Source of the DNA: Stenopsyche tienmushanensis
Taxonomy: Eukaryota > Arthropoda > Insecta > Trichoptera > Stenopsychidae
Assembly (NCBI GenBank): GCA_008973525.1
Contig: WACJ01000084.1
Span: 372,001-436,000, forward strand
Reading direction: 5' to 3'
DNA: 64,000 nt
Part shown: piece by piece, positions 28,604 to 40,696 of the stretch
Numbering within the stretch: position 1 is the stretch's first letter
How the letters are laid out: each line of letters opens with the position of its first letter
Position numbers and translations under genes: made by a program
Notes under the pieces: generated by a model
Told to the model about the DNA's origin: nothing
The model's input: the letters and a program-made list of their open reading frames with translations, nothing else
Databases searched by the model: none

Positions 28604-28799
28604 TTAGGTAAAGCGGAAAGAAATGTCATTTTTTTGTTATTTGGAGAAAAAACATTTTAATAAAAGCTATACAATATTACTCAATTAAATAATTTCCATT
28701 GCTATTTATAATCACCCTCTACAGATTAGGTAGCTTTTTAATGCCTTTTTCGTAAATTTAGCTCGAAAAAAAAAAGACATTTCTTTCCGCTTTATCTAA
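28604..28799 (-). mobile_element. MITE derived from mariner B
   Basis: This is a 196-bp miniature element flanked by TA (28602-28603 and 28800-28801). Its inverted ends begin TTAGGTAAAGCGGAAAGAAA and TTAGATAAAGCGGAAAGAAA, a one-base difference. The first 130 or so bases share long matches with the left end of the larger mariner B copy at 37642, including the block around CAATATTACTCAATTAAAT and the block TTTTTAATGCCTTTTTCGTAAA. On the minus strand it still encodes the tail of the mariner transposase (KGIKKLPN, a stop, then RVIINSNGNYLIE and the natural stop). It therefore arose by internal deletion of a mariner B relative, and it keeps about 34 bp of the C-terminal coding end that the larger copy has lost. 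Confidence 0.9.
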
Positions 28800-28801
28800 T
28801 A

Positions 28802-31800
28802 TTAAAATAATATTGTAGTATATTTATGAAAAATTAATCTCTATTCATAATCACTTGTTAATTGTGAACGAAATTTGAATAATTAAGTTACAATCTTATC
28901 TAATTTAAATTATTTTTAAACCTTTTTTTAATTAATTTTACTTATCTTAAAAAATCAACAATTTTTCATTATTAAGATGAAATAGAGTATTTACCTGCAT
29001 ACCAAGATTTAATTTAATTTTGATATTTTAGTTCAATATCCGGTTTTTCAAACAGAATTCACGACTTTAATTATAATCATGTTAATTCGGACGATCGAAA
29101 TATTCATAAAAATTTGCATGAATTTTCGGGAACTCTCCTCTTAAGTTAGTCCGCAAATTTGAAAACATTTAAGCTTTTCGTCTGCCTTTGATCCTAAACG
29201 CTAATATCCGGCCAAGGGCCCTTAAAACCTTCCTATAATTGCACCACCGTTTTGCGGCTTAGGGGATTGTGAAAAGCATTGAATTCCGATTTTCATCTGC
29301 CCATTCCACAATGTGGTTGCTAAACTCTCTATGCCGTATTATTGCAATGAATTGTTAATTTGGCATTTTGTCCATTGCAGCAACTTCGTTTACGACATTT
29401 TCCTATCTTTCTTGTTTACAAAGACAACAGCCTCAAACTGAGAAAATGATAAGACCATCTGCGCAGTGATATCGTTGACAAATACACCAACAGAAAGACA
29501 AGTCTTATCAGAACACGTCAAGAACGTATAAAAAAACGGATGCGACACTATTTAGTTAAATAAGCCTAGTGTTTTTGTTAAAAGATACTTCTCACAATGC
29601 AAAAAAATTGAGTTCATTTTATACGAACAAAGCAAATATATCAGAGCAAAAAAACAAAGGCCAATGATCTTTCAAAGTTGTGAAAGTGTGCGACCAAAAA
29701 AGGTTATATTCTGAGGTTTCTTTGGAGATTTTCGAACTACTTTGACGAAAGAAAAAGTCGAAGCCAGCCTGCCCCAGATTAAATTTGAGCCTTAATTTTT
29801 GAGACTTCTCACAACGTACCATACATGTATAAACGAATATAGATATAGGAGTCATTAACTTTATTTTCCACAGCAAAAAAAAACTTTATATGAATAGTGA
29901 TTTGATATATCTGCCAAACCTTTCAATTAAATAAGATTTTTATATGAATGTTAAAACTGACGACCACTCACTCAATTCGATCCATATTCCGTTAGTATTA
30001 TTTAAACGACGCAAAATACAATCGAAATATTTTACAATGTATTGGCGAAAATTTCTTCGAGCAACTTAATCCTTCTATTCACAACTTTATTAATGGTCGA
30101 ATCCATGGACGACCTTAAATTATTAAGGATATTAGCACTTGGAAAGTTGTATTAAATTTTGAATTTATTTCCCAATCCATTAGCTCAAATACAAGCTTTA
30201 TTAATTATTTAATAAGTGTTCGGAAGCCATAGAATGAAGAAATTTATGGGACAAGGTTGAGGTAAAATTTACGAATTTTAAAGTCTTATAAAATGTATAA
30301 ACTATCCATTTTAATAAATTGAAAATTATATATTATGTAAAGCTTCATGAGTTAATTTATTAGTAGTTTATGTAATTATGTAAGTACTTGAAATTAACAA
30401 TGAAAATATTTTGGTCATGTAAGCCGTGACAATGAGCCTCAATGCAAAAAAATATTAAATGATAAATATTGAATTCGTAATAAACCATTTGACGTGGAAT
30501 TTTCACTGAAATGGTATTAAAAATATATCCTGATGTTCCATTACGAAAAAACCTGTCTGAGAGCTTCAGATATGTAAATTTTGGATTTGAAAAATGGGGA
30601 TTAAATTCCTTTTATATTTTGTATATTAAACATCATAAGCATCTTTTTAAATGGATATAGAGGAGGCTTTATAATGGGAATTTTTCTGCATACCATCATG
30701 GCTTTTATAATGATGATTACACATATTTTAACTGTTAAAAGGTTAAAAGCATTATTTCTAAAAATTTTAATGATTTTAACAATAGAAACATAATAATGAT
30801 TAATAATTATTTCAACAAGAATTTTTGGTATATATATAATTAGTAGGTAGATTAACATTTTAAAGGAAACATAGTTTTGTTATCATTTTTTGTAGTATGA
30901 AATTAATCATAAAATTTCATGTACTTTTTTATGTAGTTTTTATGTATTCTAGTAGAATCCTATTATGAGTTCAGCTCTTTAAACTATTAAAAGAAAAGTA
31001 TTAGTAATTTCCAGCAACATTTATGATTTTAATTATAGCCTTATTTTAAATTTACCTCTCTCAAAGAAAAGGTATTAAGATTAAATTAAGTGGTCGGATT
31101 AATCATTTTGGGTTCAAATTCATATGAGGTGTGGCCGGTGATCAAGGTTTGATCAAAGGTTGGCAATGGTATCATATTAAAGAAATTGAGAAAAAAAACT
31201 ATTAAAAAAGATAAAAAAATCCATAAGATATTATAATAACATTAAAATGCATGAACCATAAAAACTCTCTAGCATTGTTTTGGGGGTTTCTTAAAATTTA
31301 TGAGTAACGATTCTTTCATCAAACCAAAATCATGTGAGATGGAAACGTATTTGGATGAATAGTTTCTATTACCTTTTTAAATATTAAATTTAAAAATAAG
31401 CACAAGCCACTAAATCCAGTTTACATTATAGTAACGTGTGCGAGTCTTAACATATTGTTCATTCAATATTTTACGCAATGAAATTGTGAAAAACAAGGTA
31501 ATCAAAAGAATACACAAAGCAGTTTTTATCATCCATTTTTACATTAAACTTCGGAATTTGGAACGATTTAGCATCGTTCATTGATCGCATAAAAGTAAAA
31601 ACTTTTTGATCCGTTTAAAAACCACCTGTTCTCTAAAAATTGGTATAAACATTCCAAACGCAAAAATATCAAAAACTTTTGTGTTGAAACACTCAAACGC
31701 ATCTTATATTCCGGCAATGATTTGGTTCTTATGGACGTGAAAAAGTTTTTAAAATGACTTTTATATAGAAAACCCAATAAAATCGTAAATTAGCATCTGA

Positions 31801-34196
31801 ATGTTTAAAGAAGTGAATTATTATTTTGAGAAAAAATAACACTTTCATTTAAATTTTCCTGTGATGAATGCTTGGTATTTTTAAAAATAAGAATTTTTAA
31901 TTTGAAGCCTGAATACAAACTTGCATAAATTTTAGTTTTCGTAAAATCTGCTCAATTTGCCATGGAATAAATTTTGCAGCAAACACGCGGGGAAATTTTC
32001 ACTTGAAAGAATATGTTGTAAGCACATGTCACCATGTTTATTAGTGCTTGGAATGCAAAACAAAATTTTCATATAAAATCTTCCGAGTTGCTATGAGAAA
32101 AGTACATCTTATTCGAAAATATGTCGAATAAAAACTATTATGTATAAAAATGTATTTGAGATATTTCTTCTAGTTTTTTTCTATCTTATTTTTTATGTTA
32201 TTAAATCCACGAGGGTCAATCGGTTATGTCTCTGAAAACGAGATTGCGTAAAAGTAAGGATGGATAAAGACACACCCATCGAAATCGATTTTAAAGAAAA
32301 TTCGTATTAAAGAAAACTAGGCCAATTTTTCTATTTATAAGAAAAAGCGTGATTTTATATATAAAATCACGTAAATAAAATAAATACAAAAAATACTACG
32401 GAATTTTCCTCCAGATGAAGTAAAACGTGTAAATTAGTACAACATATGAAGAATATAAGGTTTAAGTGTATTTAATTTTCAAAAACCATTTAGGTGAAAT
32501 AAAATAAAATTTCCCCAAAACCTATATTAAAATTATTAACGATGTTGTAGCGCATTAAATTTCATGTATGTTCAGTTAAACTCGCTTTTAACGAGGAACA
32601 AGGGACGGACAAATCATTCATAATACCGATGTAAATAAATTTGATGTCCTTATTTACGATTCAGTTCACATATGTTATGTATTTGAGCATCCTATCAGCT
32701 ATGTAATAATTATCGCTTAAGCTGTAACATAAAAACTGATTGAAATTGTGGATTTACCATGGAACATCAGAGCATCATTAAGATCATTTTTGACATGGTT
32801 TTATATAATTATTAGGATCATGAAAAAATTGCATCAAATAATACTTTTTTTTAAATTATTTCTGATACTTCTTCTTAATGTGCTATATCCGATATCGGAC
32901 GTAGGAGATATCCATAGGAGGTCTTACTAAGGAAAGGTTTTCATTTGCCTTCTACACGTGGTAAATTAAGGATGGGATTTTTTGGAAAGATAGAAAAGAG
33001 AAAATTTATGAGTGAATAGTGAAATTTAAATTATCATCATATATGAATGATAATTTAAAAAGAATGTAAAATGCAACCCATTTTACGAAAATATTACAAC
33101 CAAGTTTTAAGAATCAGCTGCAGCTTTATAGCAACAGGTATATTTGCATAAATTAATTTAACGGTTGGGTGATCTCTTGAGATTTTAACCACTGTAATAG
33201 CTTTAATCGTCTCTCCTCCGAGATGTGGCTCCGGGATTTATTGAAATATATTCAAGCATTTTAATAAGTCGATTCTGGAGGACGTCTCTCCGGGAGGAGT
33301 CCTTAAAACGAAATTTAATATTATAAAAAAAATCGCCCCTGATGTTTGACGAGGGATGGCCACAACATCAACAGCTTTTACATAGAATAAATAAAAATAA
33401 TCTGTGTACACGTTGATTCAACATTTGTATTTCGCGTGTTTTCGACTTTCTAGTTCGCATAAGAGAAATTTAATATAAGAAATACACAAGAAAGGTATAT
33501 TTAGAACATGTTTTTCGTATCACTCGAACAAAGCTTGAAAGACGTCAACAAGTGAAAAGGTGCAGACATAATATGGCGTATCATATTTATTGAAAAAATA
33601 TGGAAAATGTATCGACAATAAATTGAAAATAACATAAATATTATGAAATTTGACCATATTGAGCAAATAAAGTCGAATTCTATCGAGAAAAGCGTAAAGA
33701 TTTGCAATAATGCATCAACGAAAATTCCAATGATTCATTTAAAAGTATATTTTGCCAGGGTTAATAAAAAATACAATTTTTATTGAATTTAAATATTCAG
33801 TATTGAGAGTGATCAAATTATTCAATCAAAGGGGATTTTCTCGAAATAAAATTTATTCTGGAACACCAGCATTCATTGAATTTAAAGGGATTAACACATT
33901 TTATGTGAGCTTTTGTGCGCTTTACTCATATATTACAACGCAAATTTTTATTTTTTATATACAATATTGGAAATGCTAATCATGTCGCAATAAACCGTTG
34001 ATGGAAGCCTTGCTTTACTTGGATAAAATTTCGGAATAAATTACATCTTTCTAGATGCTAGAAGAAAGAAAGTTTTATATGAAATCTTATTATATTGATA
34101 TGAAGAGACTCGCTGGACGAATATATGAAAATAATATATATATGTGAAAGCATGTGGGAAAATTGATGATATTTCTTGAGAATACCTTCGTATGGT
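28802..34196. other. AT-rich non-coding stretch with two GC-richer islands and a palindrome
   Basis: No gene is supported. Segments at about 29150-29520 and 33170-33370 have visibly more G and C than their surroundings and more complex sequence, yet no long frame. They could be regulatory or conserved non-coding DNA, or old repeat fragments. ORFs at 29619, 30601, 31568, 32748, 33501, 33752 and 34058 show no motif. Confidence 0.5.
32348..32371. repeat. 24-bp perfect palindrome
   Basis: The sequence is self-complementary over all 24 bases with no loop: arms CGTGATTTTATA and TATAAAATCACG. The CG and GTGA ends make it more than an A/T accident. It could be a dimeric protein-binding site or simply a cruciform-prone site. 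No neighbouring gene supports either reading. Confidence 0.7.
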
Positions 34197-34382
34197 CTAT
34201 GAAGATGGATAGGCTTGCAGTATGGGTTTGGTTCCGCCACTTTGGACGTCGAAGTAGAGTTTAATTGAAATTAATACGTATAAGAAAATAATTACATACA
34301 TAATATATTTTAAGTAATTATTTTTGGGTATTTTCATCATCTCTGCTTCAAATACCCATCTGTAATGCTTGTCATATTTCAT
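34197..34382 (-). CDS. unassigned 61-aa ORF with one hydrophobic segment
   Basis: The frame has a hydrophobic stretch (about residues 26-42, YIMYVIIFLYVLISIKL) after a charged N-terminus, and ends KPILQAYPSS. It lies about 160 bp downstream of the unassigned ORF at 34546-34782 on the same strand. The codon choice in the last third looks coding-like. It could be a small membrane peptide, an exon, or a chance frame. I do not recognise it. Confidence 0.15.
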   Translation of the reverse strand: MKYDKHYRWVFEAEMMKIPKNNYLKYIMYVIIFLYVLISIKLYFDVQSGGTKPILQAYPSS

Positions 34383-34545
34383 ATTCAGATTTGTTTGTTG
34401 TTTCTTCTTCCTTTTATTTCATTATAACAGGTGAATCTTTATTGAATGAAACTGCGCTTCTACAAAGATCTTTCGGTGCTTGAAATCATACTTTGAAATT
34501 GTTGAATTATATCATTAATTTGATTAGAAACTATAGGAATGTCTT

Positions 34546-34782
34546 TTAGTAAAAATTTAAGGGTAATTCAATGAATGCATCGACTTCCTTCGTCATCGTT
34601 TTTTTTACTGACATCGATGACACATCTTTCAGCTTAGTTGACAGCTTCTCAACTGTTTGAAGATCTGATTTCACCACTATTGAAGTTAGCGTGTCTTCGT
34701 CTAATTTAAATGATTTTTCATTAGTATTTAATTTTTTCCCATTTATGTAATTTACCAAGACAATGAAAGTTTTATCATTCAT
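34546..34782 (-). CDS. unassigned 78-aa ORF with coding-like composition
   Basis: The ORF starts MNDKTFIVLVNYINGKK and continues with a hydrophilic Lys/Asp/Glu/Ser/Thr-rich region (for example SDLQTVEKLSTKLKDVSS), without Cys or Trp. Its codons are varied and include many with G or C, unlike the Phe/Tyr/Ile-rich chance frames that dominate this window. The middle part should be helical. I recognise no domain. It could be a small gene, an exon of a larger minus-strand gene with the ORF at 34197-34382 as neighbour, or a fragment of an old transposon protein. There is no clear splice acceptor immediately before the ATG. Confidence 0.25.
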   Translation of the reverse strand: MNDKTFIVLVNYINGKKLNTNEKSFKLDEDTLTSIVVKSDLQTVEKLSTKLKDVSSMSVKKTMTKEVDAFIELPLNFY

Positions 34783-37639
34783 TCATAGATACTTTCTATT
34801 TTTATTTACATAACCTAATGCGAAAGATACAAGATAAATTTCTTATGGAGTTAGCCTACGACAAATAATAAATATGGTGCTTAATAAATAAAATTACGAC
34901 AGTACTTACAATGATTTTTTGAAATCCTATTAGAACAGGAATTATGTTTTCTTTCGTGAATATTTGTAAACTCACTCTAATTCACGTCATGGGGAGTACA
35001 AGCGTTTTAATACGTATAAAATGAAAATACGTACGTTGAACTGGACGTTGGACTGTATGGGTCTCAACCTATGGTTTAGTGTCTAAATGTGGACTTATTT
35101 TGTAAAATATTGCATTTCTTTCCCAAATATCTTACTTAGTGTTAAACGAATCCATTAAAAAAAACTTTTAGCCAACAAATAATTTTTAGCCATTTGATAT
35201 AGTCATCGGTTTACAGAAAATTATCAGTAAAAATAGCACTGAAAGAAAGGGTGCATTAGAGAAGTAGGTTTACTTTGAATAAAAGGAAATTGTTACAGCT
35301 CTTCCCGTGTAAATATGATATTAAATTATTGATGCTTTCTCTTATAAATCTCGAGGACAAATCTGTAGAAAGACGCTATCATAACTTTAAGTATTATTTT
35401 AAGCAGTCAAGTCAATGAATTAATGATTCGTGTTAAATAAATGAGCCCCTAATTAACCTACATGCGCAAGGAGAGCAAATCCGCTTATAGGATGTGGGCA
35501 CATATTAAGCCGAGATTTACGGGTTCAAATAAACCCCAGACAATGAAGATATCCAATAAATAATGTCTGGTCATCATATCAGATTATGGATTTAGTCAAA
35601 ATGAGACGATCGCCCGCCACATATTGCGGTGTTCAAAACCTGTGTGATATTAAGTAGAATATTGCTCTATGTAGCCAGTATAATTTTCACCGTAGAATAT
35701 TCGATGCTAGGACAGACAGAGAAATCATGAAAGCATTGTAGATTGAATAACATCATTTGCAATTCGTATTGTTAGACAAACTTAGTATGCCAGTCACAAA
35801 ATCGTCGCAAACTGGTGCTGGTTGTAAAGAAAACAAGTTTAATGCCGCAGAACAGTGTGTCTGCAAATCACACTTTCGGTTATTTCAATGAGTCACATAT
35901 TTCGGCATGTTAGATGAGATCTACAATCTTGAAAATGTCTGCAATAAAGTAATAAATCATTTTTTGTTTGTTTTGGATGTTGACTCTCAGAGATTTGAAG
36001 AATAGGAGAAAAAAACACTGCAGAGGCATTACGTATTTTTAAGCAACACTTAAAATTTACAAACTTCGCATACATCCTAGAATAGCCCAATACATATTGA
36101 ATAAACGCTCAATAATTAGTTATAACAGTTATTTTTAATACATCAATATAAATTAATGTATTTATTTTAGACATGCCTTCTAATGACTACATACAATTTA
36201 TCAAAGTAAAATATTAACATCTTAAGCAAGAAAGTATTGAGCATTTTTAAGAATTAAACCACATAAAAATGGCACGAATATAGATTTATAAGCAGCAAAA
36301 CGAGTTTTTTTTAATTAGATTGAATAATATTTACAGGATCTTGTGTACTTAACGAACCAACGAGCGTTGTTTAAAATTTAAAAAACCCCAGATGGTATAA
36401 AGGAGTCATTTATATTAGCACTTAAGATGTAGTAGCTAATGATGTAATGAAATACATAACGGAGGAATCCTTTAGGCTATACATAAAATTTAATTTACAA
36501 ACATGAAAAATATATACATACGTATTAATTCATCCTATAAATGCTATGGAGTTTGCTCTTATAAAAATATTGGCTTTGAAAGACAGAAGACAGATGGATT
36601 TAACTTAGGTTATTAATCGGTGTATATTTTATATATATAAATATATGATTTTAATTACTTAAAACGTTAAAAACGGGTTTCCGATCACGTTTTTTGGCGC
36701 TTAAGAGGTAAAATTACAGTTATTAGTTTTTTGTTCAGAGAATTTAGAAGTTTACATTTTACATTCCTCATTCATTTACACATTTTTTGTGAATTTTGAA
36801 AGCTCTGAACTAATTTTCTTTAAATCAATCGTATTAAATAATGTTTTATTTAGATTAAAAATATATTGCAAAATACAAAACAGTTAGATATAAAGGTGAA
36901 ATTTTGGGTATTTTTTAACAAATACAAAAATATTAAAATTGGTTCCTAATATGCACAATTTTAACTTCCTAAACACTAAAACTTATATTTTAAGAGCGTT
37001 TCCTCGGAAAATTATACGGCCGATAACAGATGGCAGATAACGGACTTAAGCTTTATTAATACGGCAAACATATTATTGACTTAATAAATTATATTTGATT
37101 TAATGTATGAAAATAATTGTTATAAGGTGTGGCTATTAAACAGCGAGACTAGTCTTATGTGAATCGGTCAACATCATCTGGCCCAAATGTGGATACATTG
37201 CTTTTGGTCAAACAAGCTAAAATAAATAGCTATCAATTTTTTTACGGATTCGCCATAACGATCCTGGAACTAAACAAAATTAGATAAAATTCGTTTTAGT
37301 TTTGTGTGACGCCAAGGGCGTAAAAATTAAGCAATAGGTTCCAGACCAACTGTTTGGTTATAGTGTGGTGTTTGATTTTATTTTTATAAAGGTTTAGATT
37401 AAAATCTAGAACGTAATTATAAATGTATAATAAGTTAACTCTATACGACGATATATAGAGTTGAAAAATTGGTTTTCTTATTGAAATTAAGATACATCTG
37501 TTTTCTCGTTATTTAATAGCCAAACCTCGTGTTGATTAAATTTCCAATAAATAACTTTAAATACAAATTTATTAATGTGATCAAAGATTTTCATATAATT
37601 TATGTATTTATTAGAATGTACTATGAGCATATACATGGA
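34783..37639. other. AT-rich non-coding stretch
   Basis: I see no gene or repeat that I can support. An ORF at 35893-36090 on the minus strand has no motif. Confidence 0.5.
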
Positions 37640-37713
37640 TATTAGGAAAAGCGGAAAGAAATGCCATTTTTTTGTTATTTGGAAGAAAAAAAATTAATAA
37701 AAGCTATGCAATA

Positions 37714-38225
37714 TTACTCAATTAAATATTAGGTAGTTTTTTAATGCCTTTTTCGTAAAATTCGCCCGGTTTTCCACTAAAGTAAGAATCCAAATTATTT
37801 TTCACTTGTTCCGCAGAAGTAAAATTTTTTTAGGGTACTTGGGTTAACAGGTACTTGATTTGAAGAAAGTCACTGATTTTTCCTTTTCGGAGTATTGTAG
37901 AGGACCCACTTCTCATCCCCAGTAACCATCCTTTTTAAAAATGGATCGGTTTCATACCTGAACAATAGCGATGATCAAATGGTTATCCGTTGTTCCTAGA
38001 CCGTTGATGACAACTCGTGCGGTACCCAAATTCCCTGTCTATGTTTTTTCTCAAGTCTTTTCAAATGGTCTTTTACTGTCAACCAGGGATAGCCGATGTC
38101 TAGCAATAATTCCTTTATTGTTTTTCGAAGATCAGATTCTACCAGAGAGTTTAATGCGTCATCATCAATTATTGGAGGTCGTCCTGATTTTGGTTTATTT
38201 TTCAAATATCTGTCGCCACTTTTGA
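37714..38225 (-). pseudogene. mariner B transposase, middle and C-terminal remnant
   Basis: Read from 38225 downwards, the frame gives KSGDRYLKNKPKSGRPPI, ESDLRKTIKELL and the helix-turn-helix region, then IWVPHEL, all standard mariner landmarks. After a stop and a frame change come ETDPFLKRMVTGDEKWVLYN, with the first catalytic Asp in TGDEKW, and then KRKNQ and a stop. A deletion joins this region to the C-terminus (SAEQVKNNLDSYFSGKPGEF, EKGIKKLPN). The second and third catalytic Asp regions are missing. Near 37724-37728 a further deletion of about 34 bp, judged against the MITE, removes the last residues before the original stop at 37714-37716. It cannot encode an active enzyme. Confidence 0.88.
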
Positions 38226-40206
38226 TGCTCTGCACTCGATCTCAGACATCGAGACCGCAGTTTCAAACATTTCATCTCAAATTTCTTCTGCCATTCAGTC
38301 ATCTACTAAAATTTTACCACCGTCCCCTCAGGACCGTCTAGATCTTCCACATAGCATACAAAAATTAATCAAATCAAAAAACAAAGCCAGAAAAACTTGG
38401 CAAACTAATAGGGACCTTCAGTCCAAGGCTTTACTCAACCATCTTGAATTTAAAGTAAAGATGGCTGTTCGAGACTTCAGGAATGCCGGATGGGATAAAA
38501 AAATCTCCACCTTATCCACTCAGGATAACTCCATCTGGAAACTCACAAAATCACTGAAAAGACCGTTCAGCAAACAAGCTCCCCTCAAAGATCCACAAGG
38601 TAACTTTGTATATTCTGAGAAGGACATTGCTAACACTTTCGCGGATAGCCTGCAAAAACAGTGCTCTCCAGCTAACTCTCCAAACGACCCGGATACCGAT
38701 CGCCTCGTCCAGGTGACGGTCTGCTCCTTCAAACTTAGTCCCGCCCAAACTCAAATTCCCTACTCTTCCCCTCGGGAGATACAAAGACTCATCCAAAAAT
38801 TAAAAAATAACAAAGCACCCGGTCCGGATTGTATCCCACCCCTGGCAATTAAACTACTCCCCTCTACTGGTTTTTCTGCTCTCCTCAGAATCTTTAACTC
38901 CTGTCTCCGTTTCAATTATTTTCCCTCCCAATGGAAGACCGCAAATTCCATTTTCATCCGCAAACCTCACTCTAGCGGCTCCGACCCCACTTCATATCGT
39001 CCTATTAGTCTAATTCCCATCCTAGGCAAACTTCTCGAGGCCTTAATTCTTTCTAGACTCGAGGCAGAGAACAAATCTCTCAACGTCCTTCCTCCTGAGC
39101 AATTCGGCTTTCGAAGAGCTCATTCCTCTGTCCACCAACTCCTTCGTGTCACGGAGTTTGTCCACGAGGGCTTTGAGATGAAGAGGAGAACGGGTATTGT
39201 TTTCCTCGACGTCGCCAAGGCCTTCGATAAGGTCTGGCACGAGGGATTAATTTTCAAACTTATATCCTCTGGCTTCAACGATTCCACAATTCACATCATA
39301 CTCAGCTATCTTTCCGATCGTTTCTTCCGTGCCAAAGTCTCCAACTCTTTCTCCGATCCTCGCCCCATATCAGCTGGTGTCCCCCAAGGCTCCATTCTCG
39401 CTCCTTTTTTATTCTCTCTCTACACCAGTGATATTCCCAAATCAACTCACCCACTAGACTCGATCGCTCTCTTCGCTGACGACACTGCTATTATGTCACA
39501 ATCGCTGAGCTCTGCCATCATTGGAAAACGTTTGAATATTCAATTAAGTCAACTCAATGAATGGAACACCAAATGGCGTATCTCGATGAACGCAAAAAAA
39601 AGCGCGGCAGTTTTGTTCTCGAGAAAGCGATCGAGAAAGAAACTCCCTCCCCTTCCAATTCTCACTCTCCCTTCCGGCACTATCCCCTGGGTGAAGCAAA
39701 CCAGATATCTGGGGTTAATTTTTGACTCAAGACTCTCCTGGTATCCCCATATTAACAATGTAAATAAAAAAGCCCGAGGAGCTTTGGCCTCACTTTATCC
39801 CATTCTCAATATTAAAAGCAAACTCTCTTCCAATAATAAACTATTAATTTACAAATCCCTTATCCGTCCAATCATTACCTACGCCTCTCCTGTCTGGGGT
39901 TACCAACAGAGTGACAATCCCATATTACAAACCACCCAGAACATTGCCATTCGCAAAGCTTTTGGGGCTCCTTGGTACGTTAGAAATTCCCAGCTCCATT
40001 TTGAAGCCGATATCCCTCTCCTAAATGACCACATAGTCCAACTCTCCACAAATTTCTTCAGTTCCCTTTTCAAAGTTCCAAATCCCTTAATCAAATCACT
40101 CTCTTCCTACTCGAGCAGCTGGCTATTGAGACCAAAAGCCATCATATCTTGTAATTTCAATAGAAATATAAGACGTTTACGATATCCCAAAAAAGGGATC
40201 GGTTAA
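38226..40206 (+). CDS. Jockey-type ORF2 fragment: reverse transcriptase and C-terminal domain
   Basis: The frame is open without a stop from the insertion edge to the TAA at 40204-40206. The first Met at 38461 gives 581 residues, but the true protein would start further upstream in sequence this copy lacks. Counting from that Met, RT landmarks appear in order: KAPGPD (118-123), SYRPISL (178-184), LDVAKAFDKVWH (249-260, first catalytic Asp 250), GVPQGS (306-311) and FADD (338-341, the catalytic Asp pair). They are followed by YLGLIFDSRLSW and the thumb-like region ending YASPVWG (475-480). This pattern fits the Jockey clade. The product would copy its own RNA at a nicked target. The missing endonuclease makes autonomous movement unlikely. 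The ORF is undamaged, so the insertion is probably young. Codon use is GC-richer than anything else in the window. Confidence 0.92.
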
Positions 40207-40511
40207 CACCCCCCAAACCAATTCAATAACCGCGGCAACGACGGTTCATCGCCCCTCCTCTCTTCGATGCAATCTTGGGTCTTAGATCTATTTTTATTCT
40301 TATTACATTTTAAATTATATTTAACTTTCCTAACTTTAACTATACGAACTAATGTTATTATCTAATCTCTTCCTTATTATTGTTTACTTTATATATCTCA
40401 GTGCTCACCGCAATATTTTTATTTTTATTATTATTATATTAATATAATTATTTTTGTTACTTGTTAAGATTACTGTATTATATATCTTTATCAATTTTTC
40501 ATCACATGCAC

Positions 40512-40598
40512 AAAAAAAAAAAAAAAATATAAAAAAAAAAAAAAAAAAAAAATAATAAAAAAAAAAAAAAAAAAAAAGACAAAAAAAAAAAAACTAAG

Positions 40599-40638
<40 letters not shown>

Positions 40639-40664
40639 AAAAAAAAAAAAGATAAAAAAAAAAA
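40512..40664 (+). repeat. A-rich tail of the retrotransposon
   Basis: About 153 bp are nearly all A, broken by a few T, G and C (for example GAC, CTAAG, GAT). It marks the 3' end of the retrotransposed copy. The interruptions suggest slippage and mutation since insertion, or assembly noise in a long homopolymer. Confidence 0.92.
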
Positions 40665-40696
40665 TCATTATGTGTTATAACAACCCAATTCTCTTA

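Larger units (their letters stand above)
38226..40664 (+). mobile_element. 5'-truncated Jockey-type non-LTR retrotransposon (LINE)
   Basis: The insert begins directly inside an open reading frame between the expected endonuclease and reverse-transcriptase regions, so the 5' part (ORF1 and endonuclease) is missing. That is the usual result of incomplete target-primed reverse transcription. It continues through a complete RT and C-terminal region, a 3'UTR of about 300 bp (40207-40511) and an A-rich tail. GC content is much higher than in the flanks. It interrupts the mariner B transposase. A 4-bp TTGA occurs at both edges (38222-38225 and 40697-40700), where the mariner frame would rejoin as NKF then KSGD. 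That leaves about 32 bp of unexplained sequence between the A-tail and the right edge. Confidence 0.9.

Noticed and set aside
35517..35540. GGGTTCAAAT followed by AAACCCC, resembling a tRNA T-arm
   Set aside because: The stem/loop spacing does not fit a T-arm and no acceptor, D or anticodon arms can be placed around it.
38520..38796. Open frames antisense to the retrotransposon
   Set aside because: Shadows of the RT frame; GC-rich coding sequence often leaves the opposite strand open.
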